From Planctomycetota bacterium (GTDB taxonomy: Bacteria > Planctomycetota > MHYJ01 > JACPTZ01): a DNA stretch of 64,000 bases. Made by a program: the position numbers and the translations under genes. Shown here piece after piece: positions 46,479 through 55,586 of this stretch. The stretch spans positions 84,287 to 148,286 of the forward strand of contig JACPTZ010000059.1 of assembly GCA_016192525.1 (NCBI GenBank), in the 5' to 3' direction. The first letter of the stretch is position 1; every line of letters begins with the position of its first letter. The notes beneath the pieces are model-generated. The model did no database searches, was not told the DNA's origin, and saw nothing but the letters and a program-made list of their open reading frames with translations.

Positions 46479-48170
46479 ATGCGCCTCGGCGAGCTGCTCC
46501 TGAGAAAAGGCGTCCTGAACGACACCCAGCTCTCGCAGGCCCTCACGGCCCGCGAGGGGGCGGAGCGGATCGGTCAGACCCTCATCCGGCTCAAGATCGC
46601 CTCCGAGGAGCAGGTCATGCGCGGCCTCGCCGAACAGGCCGGGCTCGAATACGTCGATCTCTCCACGATCACCATCGACCCCGCCCTGGCGGAGGGGATG
46701 CCGCTCAAGGCGATCTTCACCAAGAAGGTCATCCCGATCGCCCGGGCGAACGGGGCGGTCCGGATCGCCACCGCCGATCCGCTCGATCTCCACGCCCTCG
46801 ACGACCTCCGCCTCCTCCTCGGCTGCCGCGTCGAGGCCTGCGTGGCGAAGGAGTCGGAAATCGTCAAGGCGGCCAAGCGCTTCTTCGGGATCGGCGCCGA
46901 GACGATCGACCAGATGATGGACCAGAAGCGAGACGATCTCCAGGTGGTCGACGCCGACCGGGAGTCGTCGGCCGACATCGAGGACCTCGCCGAGGACGCC
47001 ACCCTCATCCGGTTCGTCAACCAGATGCTCCTCGAGGCGCTCCAGGAGCGGGCGAGCGACATCCACATCGAGCCCTTCGAGGAGGAGTTGCGCATCCGGT
47101 ACCGGATCGACGGCGTCCTCCAGAAGGTCCCCACGCCCGCCACGATCAAGCGGTTCCAGGCCGCCATCGTCTCGCGGCTCAAGATCATGGCGAGTCTCAA
47201 CATCGCCGAGAAGCGGCTCCCGCAGGACGGCCGCATCAAGCTTGTCGTGCAGGGGCGCGAGATCGACCTGCGCGTCTCGATCATCCCGAACCTGTACGGC
47301 GAGGGGGTGGTGCTCCGCATTCTCGACCGGTCGAACGTCCTCTTCGGTCTCCGCGAACTGGGGATGCCGCAGTCGATCTTCGAGATTTTCGAGAAACTGA
47401 TCGCGGAGCCGCACGGCATCCTGCTCGTCACGGGGCCCACCGGGAGCGGGAAGACCACCACGCTCTATGCGGCGCTCCAGCAGATCAACTCGCTCGACCA
47501 GAAAATCATCACGGTCGAGGACCCGGTGGAGTACTACCTCCCGGGCATCGAGCAGATCCCGGTGAAGCCCAAGATCGGGCTCACCTTCGCCTCAGGGCTG
47601 CGGGCGATCCTCCGGCATGACCCGGACATCATCCTGATCGGCGAAATCCGGGACCTCGAGACGGCCGAGATCGCCGTCCAGGCCTCGCTCACCGGCCACC
47701 TCGTCTTCTCGACGCTCCACACCAACGACGCCCCGGGGGCGCTCACCCGCCTCACCGACATGGGAGTGGAGCCGTTCCTGATCGCGTCCACGGTCGAGGG
47801 GATTCTCGCGCAGCGACTCGTCCGGAAGATCTGCCAGAAGTGCCGGACGCCGGTGGGGAAGAAGGAGTTCGAGGTGATGCGACCCACCCTCCCGGAGGAC
47901 ATTCGCGAGGTGTTTCACGGCGTCGGCTGTGAGTCCTGCCGCGGGACCGGCTACCGCGGCCGGAGCGGGATCTTCGAGATGCTGCCGATGGACGAGAAGA
48001 TCCGCGAGTTCGTCATGGAGCGGACCAACGCCGGGGCCATCAAGAAATTCGCGATCGAGAAGCGCGGCATGCTGACCCTCCGCGACGACGGGTGGGAGCG
48101 CGTCCGGGCCGGCCTCACCACCCCGGAGGAGGTGCTGCGCGTGACCAAGTCGGATGAGTACACGGCGTGA
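46479..48170 (+). CDS. gspE: Type II secretion ATPase GspE
   Basis: GPTGSGKTTTLYAAL, GEIRDLETAEIAVQASLTGHLVFSTLHTNDA, CX2C zinc region CQKCRTPV/CESCRGTGY. Confidence 0.93.
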   Translation: MRLGELLLRKGVLNDTQLSQALTAREGAERIGQTLIRLKIASEEQVMRGLAEQAGLEYVDLSTITIDPALAEGMPLKAIFTKKVIPIARANGAVRIATADPLDLHALDDLRLLLGCRVEACVAKESEIVKAAKRFFGIGAETIDQMMDQKRDDLQVVDADRESSADIEDLAEDATLIRFVNQMLLEALQERASDIHIEPFEEELRIRYRIDGVLQKVPTPATIKRFQAAIVSRLKIMASLNIAEKRLPQDGRIKLVVQGREIDLRVSIIPNLYGEGVVLRILDRSNVLFGLRELGMPQSIFEIFEKLIAEPHGILLVTGPTGSGKTTTLYAALQQINSLDQKIITVEDPVEYYLPGIEQIPVKPKIGLTFASGLRAILRHDPDIILIGEIRDLETAEIAVQASLTGHLVFSTLHTNDAPGALTRLTDMGVEPFLIASTVEGILAQRLVRKICQKCRTPVGKKEFEVMRPTLPEDIREVFHGVGCESCRGTGYRGRSGIFEMLPMDEKIREFVMERTNAGAIKKFAIEKRGMLTLRDDGWERVRAGLTTPEEVLRVTKSDEYTA

Positions 48171-48173
48171 CGG

Positions 48174-48240
48174 CAGGGGTCAGGGGTCAGGGGTCAGGGG
48201 TTGGGGGGTTAGGGGTTGGGGGGTGGGGGTTAAGGGGGAG
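48174..48240 (+). repeat. G-rich heptamer spacer, potential G-quadruplex
   Basis: aggggtcaggggtcaggggtcaggggttggggggttaggggttggggggtggggg. Confidence 0.85.
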
Positions 48241-48314
48241 CGGGCACGGGATGCGAGACGTGAAGGGGACGAGAGGTTAAGGACAAACAGGCGGTGACGG
48301 GCCATAAAACACAA

Positions 48315-48390
48315 CTTCCTTTTCGCCCCGAAGGGGCGAGAAGGAAATAGCCGGGGGCGAAGCCCCCGGGACAGCACAGGGGGCGAAGCC
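48315..48390. repeat. CGCCCCGAAGGGGCG / GGGGGCGAAGCCCCC hairpins
   Basis: tcgccccgaaggggcga and ccgggggcgaagcccccgg. Confidence 0.75.
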
Positions 48391-48402
48391 CAGAGAAACC
48401 GA

Positions 48403-49671
48403 ATGCCGACGTTTACCTACAAAGCCAAGAAATCCTCCGGCGAAATCGTCCGCGGATCGCTGACGGCTGAGAACGAGCGGACGGCGCTCGCCGCTCTCGA
48501 CCGGATGCAGGTCTTTCCGATCGAGGTGAAGTCCTCCGACAACGGGAACGGCGCGGAGCCGGCCCCGTCCGTGATGACCCAGTCGGGGCGGCTCAACCTC
48601 AAGGCGATCCCGGCCGTCCTCAAGAGCCGGAGCCGGAAGGTCCGGGCGGACGACCTCAGCCTCTTTCTGCGGCAGCTCGCCGATCTCCTCAAGGCGGGGA
48701 TTCCGCTCAACCGGGCGCTCCAGACACTCACCCGCCAGACCACGAATCCCGCCTTTGCGGAGATGATCGCCGACATCCGCACCTCCGTGTCCGGCGGGTC
48801 CTCGCTCGCGACGGCCTTCGCCGCCTTTCCCGAGTCGTTCACTCCGCTCCACGTCGGGATGGTGAAGGCCGGCGAGGCCGGCGGCTTCCTCGAAGAGGCC
48901 CTCGCCCGCTGCGCGCTTTTCACCGAGAAGGAACAGGAACTGCGGAACCGCGTTTCGGCGGCGATGGCTTACCCCGCGCTGCTCCTCGTCCTTGGCGTGG
49001 CGGCGGTGGTCTATCTGCTCACGTTCTTCATCCCGCGTCTGACGCCGATCTTCTCCGATCTCGGCGGGGCCCTCCCGCTCATCACGCGCGTCCTCATCAC
49101 GACGAGCAACTTCTTCGCCGCCTACTGGGTCATCATCGTGGGCGCGATGGCGGCCGCCGTCCTGGTCTCGGCGCGGGCCCTCCGCACCCCGGCCGGAAAG
49201 GCGTGGCTCGACCGTTTCCTGAGCCGCGCTCCGGTCGTGGGTCCGATCTTCCTCAAGACGGCGATCGCCCGGTTCGGCCGGATGCTCGGGACGCTCCTCA
49301 AGAACGGGGTCCCCATGCTCCAGGCGCTTGAGATCACGCGCGACGCCGTGGGGAATCTGCTCGTCGGCGAGGAGATCGACCGGGCGCGCGGAGCGGTCCG
49401 CGAGGGGGCGGGCCTGGCCGAGCCGCTCCGGACGGGCGGGGTCTTTCCGCCCGTCGTCGTGGACATGCTGGCGGTGGGCGACGAGTCGGGCAATCTCGAC
49501 GAGGTCCTGCTCAGCCTCGCCGATACCTACGACACGCAGGTGGACCGCGCCGTCAAGGTGTTCATCTCGCTCCTCGAGCCGGCGATGATCCTCGTGATGG
49601 CGGCGATCGTCGGATTCATCGTGATCGCCATGCTGCTGCCGATCTTCTCGCTCAATGCGATGGTGCATTAG
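48403..49671 (+). CDS. gspF: Type II secretion inner membrane protein GspF
   Basis: MPTFTYKAKKSSGEIVRGSLTAENERTALAALDRM; FLRQLADLLKAGIPLNRAL; GspF-type TM domains. Confidence 0.93.
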   Translation: MPTFTYKAKKSSGEIVRGSLTAENERTALAALDRMQVFPIEVKSSDNGNGAEPAPSVMTQSGRLNLKAIPAVLKSRSRKVRADDLSLFLRQLADLLKAGIPLNRALQTLTRQTTNPAFAEMIADIRTSVSGGSSLATAFAAFPESFTPLHVGMVKAGEAGGFLEEALARCALFTEKEQELRNRVSAAMAYPALLLVLGVAAVVYLLTFFIPRLTPIFSDLGGALPLITRVLITTSNFFAAYWVIIVGAMAAAVLVSARALRTPAGKAWLDRFLSRAPVVGPIFLKTAIARFGRMLGTLLKNGVPMLQALEITRDAVGNLLVGEEIDRARGAVREGAGLAEPLRTGGVFPPVVVDMLAVGDESGNLDEVLLSLADTYDTQVDRAVKVFISLLEPAMILVMAAIVGFIVIAMLLPIFSLNAMVH

Positions 49672-49714
49672 GGGTTTCGGGTTTCGAGTTGACGGAAAGA
49701 AAAGGAGAAAAAAG

Positions 49715-50245
49715 ATGAGGACATGCCCCCCCCCCGGCCGCTCCGGCTTTCGCTCCTTCTGCGGCGAGGAGCATGACCCACGCCACACGAAACGTCGCGA
49801 TCGCCGGTCGAGGGCCGGATTCACGCTCATCGAACTTCTGCTCGTCATCGTGATCATCGGCACCCTGGCCGCGATCGTGATTCCGAAGTTCACCGGCCGG
49901 TCGCAGGAGGCCCAGGTGGCCGCCGTGAAGAGCCAGATCGCCAACTTCGACACCTGTCTCGACATGTACGAGATGGACAACGGGGTCTATCCGACCACCG
50001 ATCAGGGACTCAAGTCGCTGCGCGAGAAACCGACCGCCGCCCCGGTCCCGTCGAACTGGAAGGGGCCTTACCTCAAGAAGGAAATCCCGCTCGACCCGTG
50101 GCAGAACCCGTACAAGTATGTCTGCCCGGGGTTGCACAACACGAAGGGATACGACCTCTGGTCCTTCGGACCGGACCGGATGGAGGGCGGGTCCGACGAC
50201 ATCGACAACTGGACCGTCGGCGGCGGAGCCAGCCCGAACAAGTAG
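49715..50245 (+). CDS. gspG: Major pseudopilin GspG
   Basis: RAGFTLIELLLVIVIIGTLAAIVIPKFTGRSQEAQVAAVKSQI...DNGVYPTTDQGLKSL. Confidence 0.93.
   Translation: MRTCPPPGRSGFRSFCGEEHDPRHTKRRDRRSRAGFTLIELLLVIVIIGTLAAIVIPKFTGRSQEAQVAAVKSQIANFDTCLDMYEMDNGVYPTTDQGLKSLREKPTAAPVPSNWKGPYLKKEIPLDPWQNPYKYVCPGLHNTKGYDLWSFGPDRMEGGSDDIDNWTVGGGASPNK
49726..49735 (+). repeat. Poly-C (10) tract in the gspG leader
   Basis: acatgccccccccccggccg. Confidence 0.95.
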
Positions 50246-50349
50246 GGGCGGGGCCCGTCCGGTGCTGGACGGCCCAGAGTCGAATGTCGAGTGCTGTCTC
50301 TAACCGGTCTCGGGACGTTGAAAAGGGTGGCGAGGATGGGACCCGCCCG
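50242..50349. repeat. GTAGGGGCGGG...GGGACCCGCCC element; supplies the gspG stop
   Basis: aagtaggggcggggcccgtccgg ... gatgggacccgcccg. Confidence 0.7.
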
Positions 50350-50391
50350 AATCCGTTCGGCGGGGACCTTCCGGTTACTGGAATGGGATGT

Positions 50392-50572
50392 GGTTACCGC
50401 ATTGTCATCCTGAGCCTCGCCCCGCAGGGCGAGGCGAAGGATCGCCAGGCCTGCCGCAGGAAGGCGTTTGCTCCGAGTCAAGGCTGGCGATCCTTCGCGC
50501 CGGGCTGCGCCCCGCAGCACGTGCTGCGGGGCTGCGCCCGACGCTCAGGATGACAACGCGGTAACCTCGTAC
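50392..50572. repeat. Nested inverted repeat, TGTCATCCTGAG family, copy B
   Basis: ttaccgcattgtcatcctgagc...gcgaaggatcgccag...ctggcgatccttcgc...gctcaggatgacaacgcggtaacctcgtac. Confidence 0.9.
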
Positions 50573-50594
50573 CTGAAATAGATGGGATGGCGCC

Positions 50595-51257
50595 GTGACA
50601 GGAATCGCCGAACCATGCCGGCCTCCCCGATGCGGTGACGAGGGCGCGCCCCGCCCACGGGGCGGCTACACGCTCCTCGAGCTGCTCGTGGTGCTGGCCA
50701 TCCTCGCCATCTTTGCGGGGCTGGCGGCGCCGCGATTCGCCGACTTCCTGCCGGGGTACCGCCTCGACCAGGCGGCGGTCCGCGTGATGACGCTCGCCCG
50801 CAAGGCGCGGACCGACGCGGCGACGCAGAGGCTCCGGACCCGGCTTACCTGCGCCGTGGGGGCCAACACCTACGGGATCACCGTGGAGGCCGATCCGCTC
50901 CGCGCCGCCGGGGTGTACGTTCCGCCCGCGAACGGCTGGGGCCAGTCCTTCCCGCTCCCGGACGGCGTCAGGTTCGCCGAGGTCGATCTCGCGGACGGAA
51001 CCGTCGTCACGGCCGGTTCGGGGACGATCCGCTTCCATCCCGACGGGACGGCCGATGAGGCGATCGTGATGCTTGAAGACGTCGCGGGTCACCAGCGGTT
51101 CGTCTATGTCCGCGGACTCACGGGGCGCGTCAGCATCCTCCCCGTCGATGAGGAGGGCCTGGTCGCCCCGACGCTCCAGGGCGCCGGCGATCCCTCGCTC
51201 CAGCGCGGCGCCCTCGAGGGCGGCCTGGGCGGGCAGGGGGGAGTGATCGGAAAGTAG
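50595..51257 (+). CDS. gspH: Pseudopilin GspH-like
   Basis: GGYTLLELLVVLAILAIFAGLAAPRFADFLPGYRLDQAA. Confidence 0.82.
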   Translation: MTGIAEPCRPPRCGDEGAPRPRGGYTLLELLVVLAILAIFAGLAAPRFADFLPGYRLDQAAVRVMTLARKARTDAATQRLRTRLTCAVGANTYGITVEADPLRAAGVYVPPANGWGQSFPLPDGVRFAEVDLADGTVVTAGSGTIRFHPDGTADEAIVMLEDVAGHQRFVYVRGLTGRVSILPVDEEGLVAPTLQGAGDPSLQRGALEGGLGGQGGVIGK

Positions 51258-51259
51258 CC

Positions 51260-51676
51260 ATGAAATCCACGAGCACCCGCGGTTTCACCCTCGTCGAAGT
51301 CCTGTGCGCCCTCGTGATTCTCACGAGCGCGATCATCCTTATCGCCCAGGGCTTCAGCACGGGGATCCGCGGGACGGAACTCGCCCAGCGGGCGACGCTC
51401 GCGCAGATGCTCGCCGGGGATGTCATCGGCCGCCTCGAAGCCGGGGAGATTCCCGTCAACAAGGACGCCGACGGCGATTTCGGGGAGGACTTCCCGGGTT
51501 ACGCGTGGTCCATGACCAGCCTTACGGAGGGACTGCCCGGCCTCTATCAGGTGGTGCTCCGGGTCACCTGGACCGACCGCGGCGAACCGCGCGAACTCGT
51601 GGTGGCGCGCCTCATCAACGAGCGGGAGCAGACCTCGAGGTCGGCCGGGAAGAAGCAGGAGAGCGAGCAGAAGTGA
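51260..51676 (+). CDS. gspI: Pseudopilin GspI-like
   Basis: TRGFTLVEVLCALVILTSAIILIAQGFSTGIR. Confidence 0.8.
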   Translation: MKSTSTRGFTLVEVLCALVILTSAIILIAQGFSTGIRGTELAQRATLAQMLAGDVIGRLEAGEIPVNKDADGDFGEDFPGYAWSMTSLTEGLPGLYQVVLRVTWTDRGEPRELVVARLINEREQTSRSAGKKQESEQK

Positions 51677-51712
51677 CGAGGGGCGGAGGACGAGGGATGA
51701 AAGTAGAAGGAC

Positions 51713-51878
51713 GGTACGAGGTTGCCGCATTGTCATCCTGAGCCCAGCCGGCCGCTCCGCCACACGTATGGCGGACAGGCGTTTGGCCGGCTGGGCGAAG
51801 GATCACCAGCGTCGGAGTCTACAACCGCACACGCTGGTGATCCTTCGCCTCGGCCTGCGGCCGAGGCTCAGGATGACA
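51713..51878. repeat. Nested inverted repeat, TGTCATCCTGAG family, copy C
   Basis: ggtacgaggttgccgcattgtcatcctgagc...gcgaaggatcaccagcg...cgctggtgatccttcgc...gctcaggatgaca. Confidence 0.9.
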
Positions 51879-51946
51879 ATGGGGCGGGACGGAAACCTCG
51901 AACGAAAGACGAAAACGGACAGACACAACGGAGTGAAGAGACGCCG

Positions 51947-52618
51947 ATGATCAACGGGCGCCGAAACGGTTTTACCCTGATCGAACTCCTCGTCGCCATG
52001 ACGATCTTTTCGCTCGTGGCCACGGCCGTCTACGCCACGCTGTCGGCCGGCCGGACGGCCACGGTCCGGGCCGATCGTCGAGGAGAACTCTTCCAGATCG
52101 GACGATCCGCCATGGCGCTCATCACGCGCGATCTCAAGGGAATCCTCTCCTCGCAGTCGGCCTACGATGCGGGACTGGTCGGCGAGGATGCGGGCGATTT
52201 CGACGGGATCTCGTTCTACACCGCCTCGAACGCCCCCGATCCGAACCGGATCGGCGAGGCGGATCTGATGCAGGTCCGCTGGTACGTCGGACCCGAGTCC
52301 GACGGCCAGACGATCGCCCTGCAGCGATCCACCGTCAAACTGCTCACCGCGATCGCCGCCTTCGAGGACGACCTCTATCTGATCGAACCGGTGGCGTCCG
52401 AGGTGACCGCGCTCAACTTCCGCTACTTCGACGGCAGCACCTGGCTCGACTCCTTCGATTCCGTCCAGAGCAACACGATGCCCACCGCCGTCGAAGTCAC
52501 CCTCCGGGTGACCGTGGGGCCGGACCTGGACTACGAGTCCCAGATCTTCCGGACCGTCGTCTATCTGCCGATCGAGCAGGTCGATTTCACCGCCCAGAAA
52601 TCGGGGGCGAAGAAATGA
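51947..52618 (+). CDS. gspJ: Pseudopilin GspJ-like
   Basis: RRNGFTLIELLVAMTIFSLVATAVYATLSAGR. Confidence 0.82.
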   Translation: MINGRRNGFTLIELLVAMTIFSLVATAVYATLSAGRTATVRADRRGELFQIGRSAMALITRDLKGILSSQSAYDAGLVGEDAGDFDGISFYTASNAPDPNRIGEADLMQVRWYVGPESDGQTIALQRSTVKLLTAIAAFEDDLYLIEPVASEVTALNFRYFDGSTWLDSFDSVQSNTMPTAVEVTLRVTVGPDLDYESQIFRTVVYLPIEQVDFTAQKSGAKK

Positions 52619-54027
52619 CCCTTTCCGGGACCCCGGCGACAAGGACTTCTCGGTTCTCTCCCCCTCCTCGCAGGGGAGCGGGCCGGGCTGGCGGAGGGAG
52701 GCGGGAGCGGACTCAGAACCGCGGCCTGGCCCTTCTCGCCGTCCTCGGCGTCTCCGTGATCCTGTCCCTCATGGCCTGGACCTTCCTTCAGGCGATGCGG
52801 GTGGAGGTCAGCATCGCGAAGGGAAACGACGCGCAGATCCGCGCCCTCGAGGCGGCGAAATCGGGCGTCGATTACGCCGTCGCCCAGCTCGCCAACGACA
52901 ACACCGGGTTCGACGGGGCGAACGACGTCTGGCGCGACAACGCCGGCCTCTTCCAGAGTCACCCGATGACCGACGGCGACCTCACGATGGCCGAGTTCAC
53001 CTGCTTCTACCCGAACCCGAACGAGAGCGGCACCACGAACTACGGCTGCTGGGACGAGAACGGCAAGGTGAACATCAACTATCTCCCGAAGGACGTCCTC
53101 CAGAAACTCCCCCGGATGAACGAGGACCTCGCCGAGGCGCTTCTCGACTGGATGGACGCCGACGACAAGCCGCGCGCCAAGGGGGCCGAGGACGACTATT
53201 ACCAGCAGCTCGACCCGCCCTACGCCTGCAAGAACCAGCCCATCGAGACGATCGAGGAGATGCTCTTCGTGAAGGGGTTCGACTGGGTGGTGCTCTACGG
53301 CGAGGACACGAACTTCAACGGCACCCTCGATTCGGCCGAGAACGACGGCGACGTGAGCTTCCCCCCCGACAATCAGGACGGTGTCCTCGACTACGGCCTG
53401 GCCCACTTCGTCACCGTCTACTCCTACGATCCGAATACCACGGGCACCGGGGCGAAGCGGACCAACGTCAACAGCGCACCCGACTCGGAGCTCAAGTCGG
53501 CCGTCGGAAAACTGGTGACGTCGGCGCAGATGGACGAACTCCTCAAGCGGCGGAAGACGGCCCCGCTGACGAGCGTGGGCGATCTCCTCGACATCAAGGG
53601 ATGGACCGAGGAGGCGGCGAGAAAGGTGATGGACCTCCTTACGGTCCACGACAACGAATACGTCCCGGGCGTCATCAACATCAACACCGCGCCGCGCGAG
53701 GTGCTGAAGGCCCTTCCCGACATCGATGAGGCGACCGCGAACAAAATGATCGAGTTTCGGACCACGACCGAGGAGAATCTGTCGGACATCGGCTGGGTCC
53801 TGCGCGTGATCGGCAAGAACAAGTTCAAGCGGATCGCCAATTTCATCAGCGTGCGGTCGAGCCAGTTCATGATCCAGTCGGTGGGTCGCATCCCGGGCTC
53901 GCCGGTCTTCACCCGGCTGAAGGTGGTCGTTGACCGCGCCTCGAAGCCGTGGAAGGTGCTGTACTGGAAGGACATTTCCGATCTCGGAGTCCCGTATGTG
54001 GAAGCCGCGCCGGATACTGAGCGTTGA
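52615..54027 (+). CDS. gspK: Minor pseudopilin GspK-like
   Basis: NRGLALLAVLGVSVILSLMAWTFLQAMRVEVSIAKGNDAQIRALEAAKSGVDYA; helix-hairpin-helix-like NINTAPREVLKALPDID. Confidence 0.88.
   Translation: MTLSGTPATRTSRFSPPPRRGAGRAGGGRRERTQNRGLALLAVLGVSVILSLMAWTFLQAMRVEVSIAKGNDAQIRALEAAKSGVDYAVAQLANDNTGFDGANDVWRDNAGLFQSHPMTDGDLTMAEFTCFYPNPNESGTTNYGCWDENGKVNINYLPKDVLQKLPRMNEDLAEALLDWMDADDKPRAKGAEDDYYQQLDPPYACKNQPIETIEEMLFVKGFDWVVLYGEDTNFNGTLDSAENDGDVSFPPDNQDGVLDYGLAHFVTVYSYDPNTTGTGAKRTNVNSAPDSELKSAVGKLVTSAQMDELLKRRKTAPLTSVGDLLDIKGWTEEAARKVMDLLTVHDNEYVPGVININTAPREVLKALPDIDEATANKMIEFRTTTEENLSDIGWVLRVIGKNKFKRIANFISVRSSQFMIQSVGRIPGSPVFTRLKVVVDRASKPWKVLYWKDISDLGVPYVEAAPDTER
52656..52709. repeat. CTCCCCGCAGGGGAG repeat inside the gspK leader
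   Basis: tctccccctcctcgcaggggagcgggccgggctggcggagggaggcgggag. Confidence 0.65.
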
Positions 54028-55477
54028 TCTGGGCGAACGGTACGTGAAGGTGGTGGAGGCCGAGCCCGGCCCGCGAGGCTTCGTGGTCCTGCGCGCCCGG
54101 TCGGCCCCCGTTCCGGAACCGGTGTGGGGGAGGCCGGTCGCGGAACGCGCGGCGACGCTTCGCGCGCTCCTCTCCGAGGGCGGGTTTCTGGCCCGCGAGG
54201 CGGTGCTCGCCCTTCCCCGCCATCTCGCCTTCCTCCGTCAGCTCGATCTGCCCCCCGGCGACCCGCAGGAACAGGCCCAGATGGTGCGGTATCAGGCGGA
54301 GAAGGAACTGCCGCTGCCGCTGGACCAGATCCGGTTCGCCTACGCACCCCTCGGCCGGTCTGTCGAGGGCGCCCCCACGCCGGTGCTGATGGCCGGGGTG
54401 CAGCGGGCGGCGGTGGACCAGTATGTGGACGCGGCCGAATCGGCCGGCCTCAGAGTGGTTGCGGCGACGGTGAGCACCCTGGGGATGTTTCACGCTGTCG
54501 CCTTCGCCCCGGCCGGAAGCCTGCCCTCCGCGATCGCGGGGAACGGGACGATCTGCGTCGATATCGGCGCCATGATGACCGAGATCGCGATTGTGGCGGG
54601 CGGACGACTCGTCTTCACTCGCAGCGCCTCGATCGGGACCGCGACGCGTCCCTCGGCCCCCGCCGAAACCCCCGCCCCGGCGGGCGACTGGCTGAACGAC
54701 CTCGCGGGGGAGATCCAGCGGACGCTCCGGGCCTATGCCGCGCAGCCGGGATCGGTCGCCGTGACCGGACTCGTCTGCGCCGGAGGCGGGGCGGTCGTTC
54801 CCGACCTGGTCCCGACACTTTCCGCGCGCACCGGGGTCCCCTCCGCCCTGCTCCGCCCCTGGGCGGCGTGGCCGGGCGGAGCCCTGTCCGACTCCGAGGC
54901 CGCCGCCTTCGCCACCTCCTTCGGGATCGCCGGGGCCTTCTGCACCCCGGAAGCCCTTCGCCTCGACCTGCTCACGGATCCCTTCCCGGCCCCCCCCCGC
55001 TGGCAGTGGAAGACGATGTCGCGTCCGCTCGCGGCGGCCGCCGCCGCGGTCTTTCTCCTCATCGCGGGCGGAATCGCCCTCGCGGCGCGGGACCGCGAAC
55101 TCGAGAACCTGCGCTCTCAGATCGCCTCCGAGAAGCCGAAGGTGGACGAGATCCGCGCCCTGAGCGAAAAGTGGTCGCTCGCGCGCGAGTGGTCCGACCG
55201 GCGTCTCTCCTGGATCGAGGTGATGCGCGAGATGACGGAGATCTTTCCGGACGACGTCTACGTGACCACGCTCAACTTCGACGACAAGGGGCAGATGACG
55301 CTCGTCGGACGGTCGAAGAGCGATCAGCTCGTCGGGACCCTGGTGACGGCGCTGAACAAGTCGACCTACTTCGAGGAGGCCAGGTACCTCGGGATCAAGC
55401 AGAACAGCTCGAAGGACGGCTTCGGATTCGATTTCACGATCCAGGCCCGGCTGACGGCGGCGGCGGTCGCCAGGTGA
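53996..55477 (+). CDS. gspL: GspL/PilM-like assembly ATPase-fold protein
   Basis: RILSVDLGERYVKVVEAEPG; actin-fold motifs TICVDIGAMMTEIAIVAGGRLVFTRS; single TM then PilN-like C-terminus. Confidence 0.78.
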   Translation: MWKPRRILSVDLGERYVKVVEAEPGPRGFVVLRARSAPVPEPVWGRPVAERAATLRALLSEGGFLAREAVLALPRHLAFLRQLDLPPGDPQEQAQMVRYQAEKELPLPLDQIRFAYAPLGRSVEGAPTPVLMAGVQRAAVDQYVDAAESAGLRVVAATVSTLGMFHAVAFAPAGSLPSAIAGNGTICVDIGAMMTEIAIVAGGRLVFTRSASIGTATRPSAPAETPAPAGDWLNDLAGEIQRTLRAYAAQPGSVAVTGLVCAGGGAVVPDLVPTLSARTGVPSALLRPWAAWPGGALSDSEAAAFATSFGIAGAFCTPEALRLDLLTDPFPAPPRWQWKTMSRPLAAAAAAVFLLIAGGIALAARDRELENLRSQIASEKPKVDEIRALSEKWSLAREWSDRRLSWIEVMREMTEIFPDDVYVTTLNFDDKGQMTLVGRSKSDQLVGTLVTALNKSTYFEEARYLGIKQNSSKDGFGFDFTIQARLTAAAVAR

Positions 55478-55484
55478 CAGGAGG

Positions 55485-55546
55485 CAGGGGTCGGGGGTTG
55501 GGGGTCAGGGGTTGGGGATTGGGGTCAGGGGTGAGGGGTGAGGGGG
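55485..55546 (+). repeat. G-rich heptamer spacer, potential G-quadruplex
   Basis: aggggtcgggggttgggggtcaggggttggggattggggtcagggg. Confidence 0.8.
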
Positions 55547-55586
55547 AAGAGAGTGACGGAGTAAGTGAGTAACGGAGTAACGCTAC

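Noticed and set aside
48174-48240. Possible CRISPR-like array because of regular repeats
   Set aside because: Unit is only ~7 nt with no spacers; no cas genes. The other repeat families are dispersed inverted repeats, not arrays.
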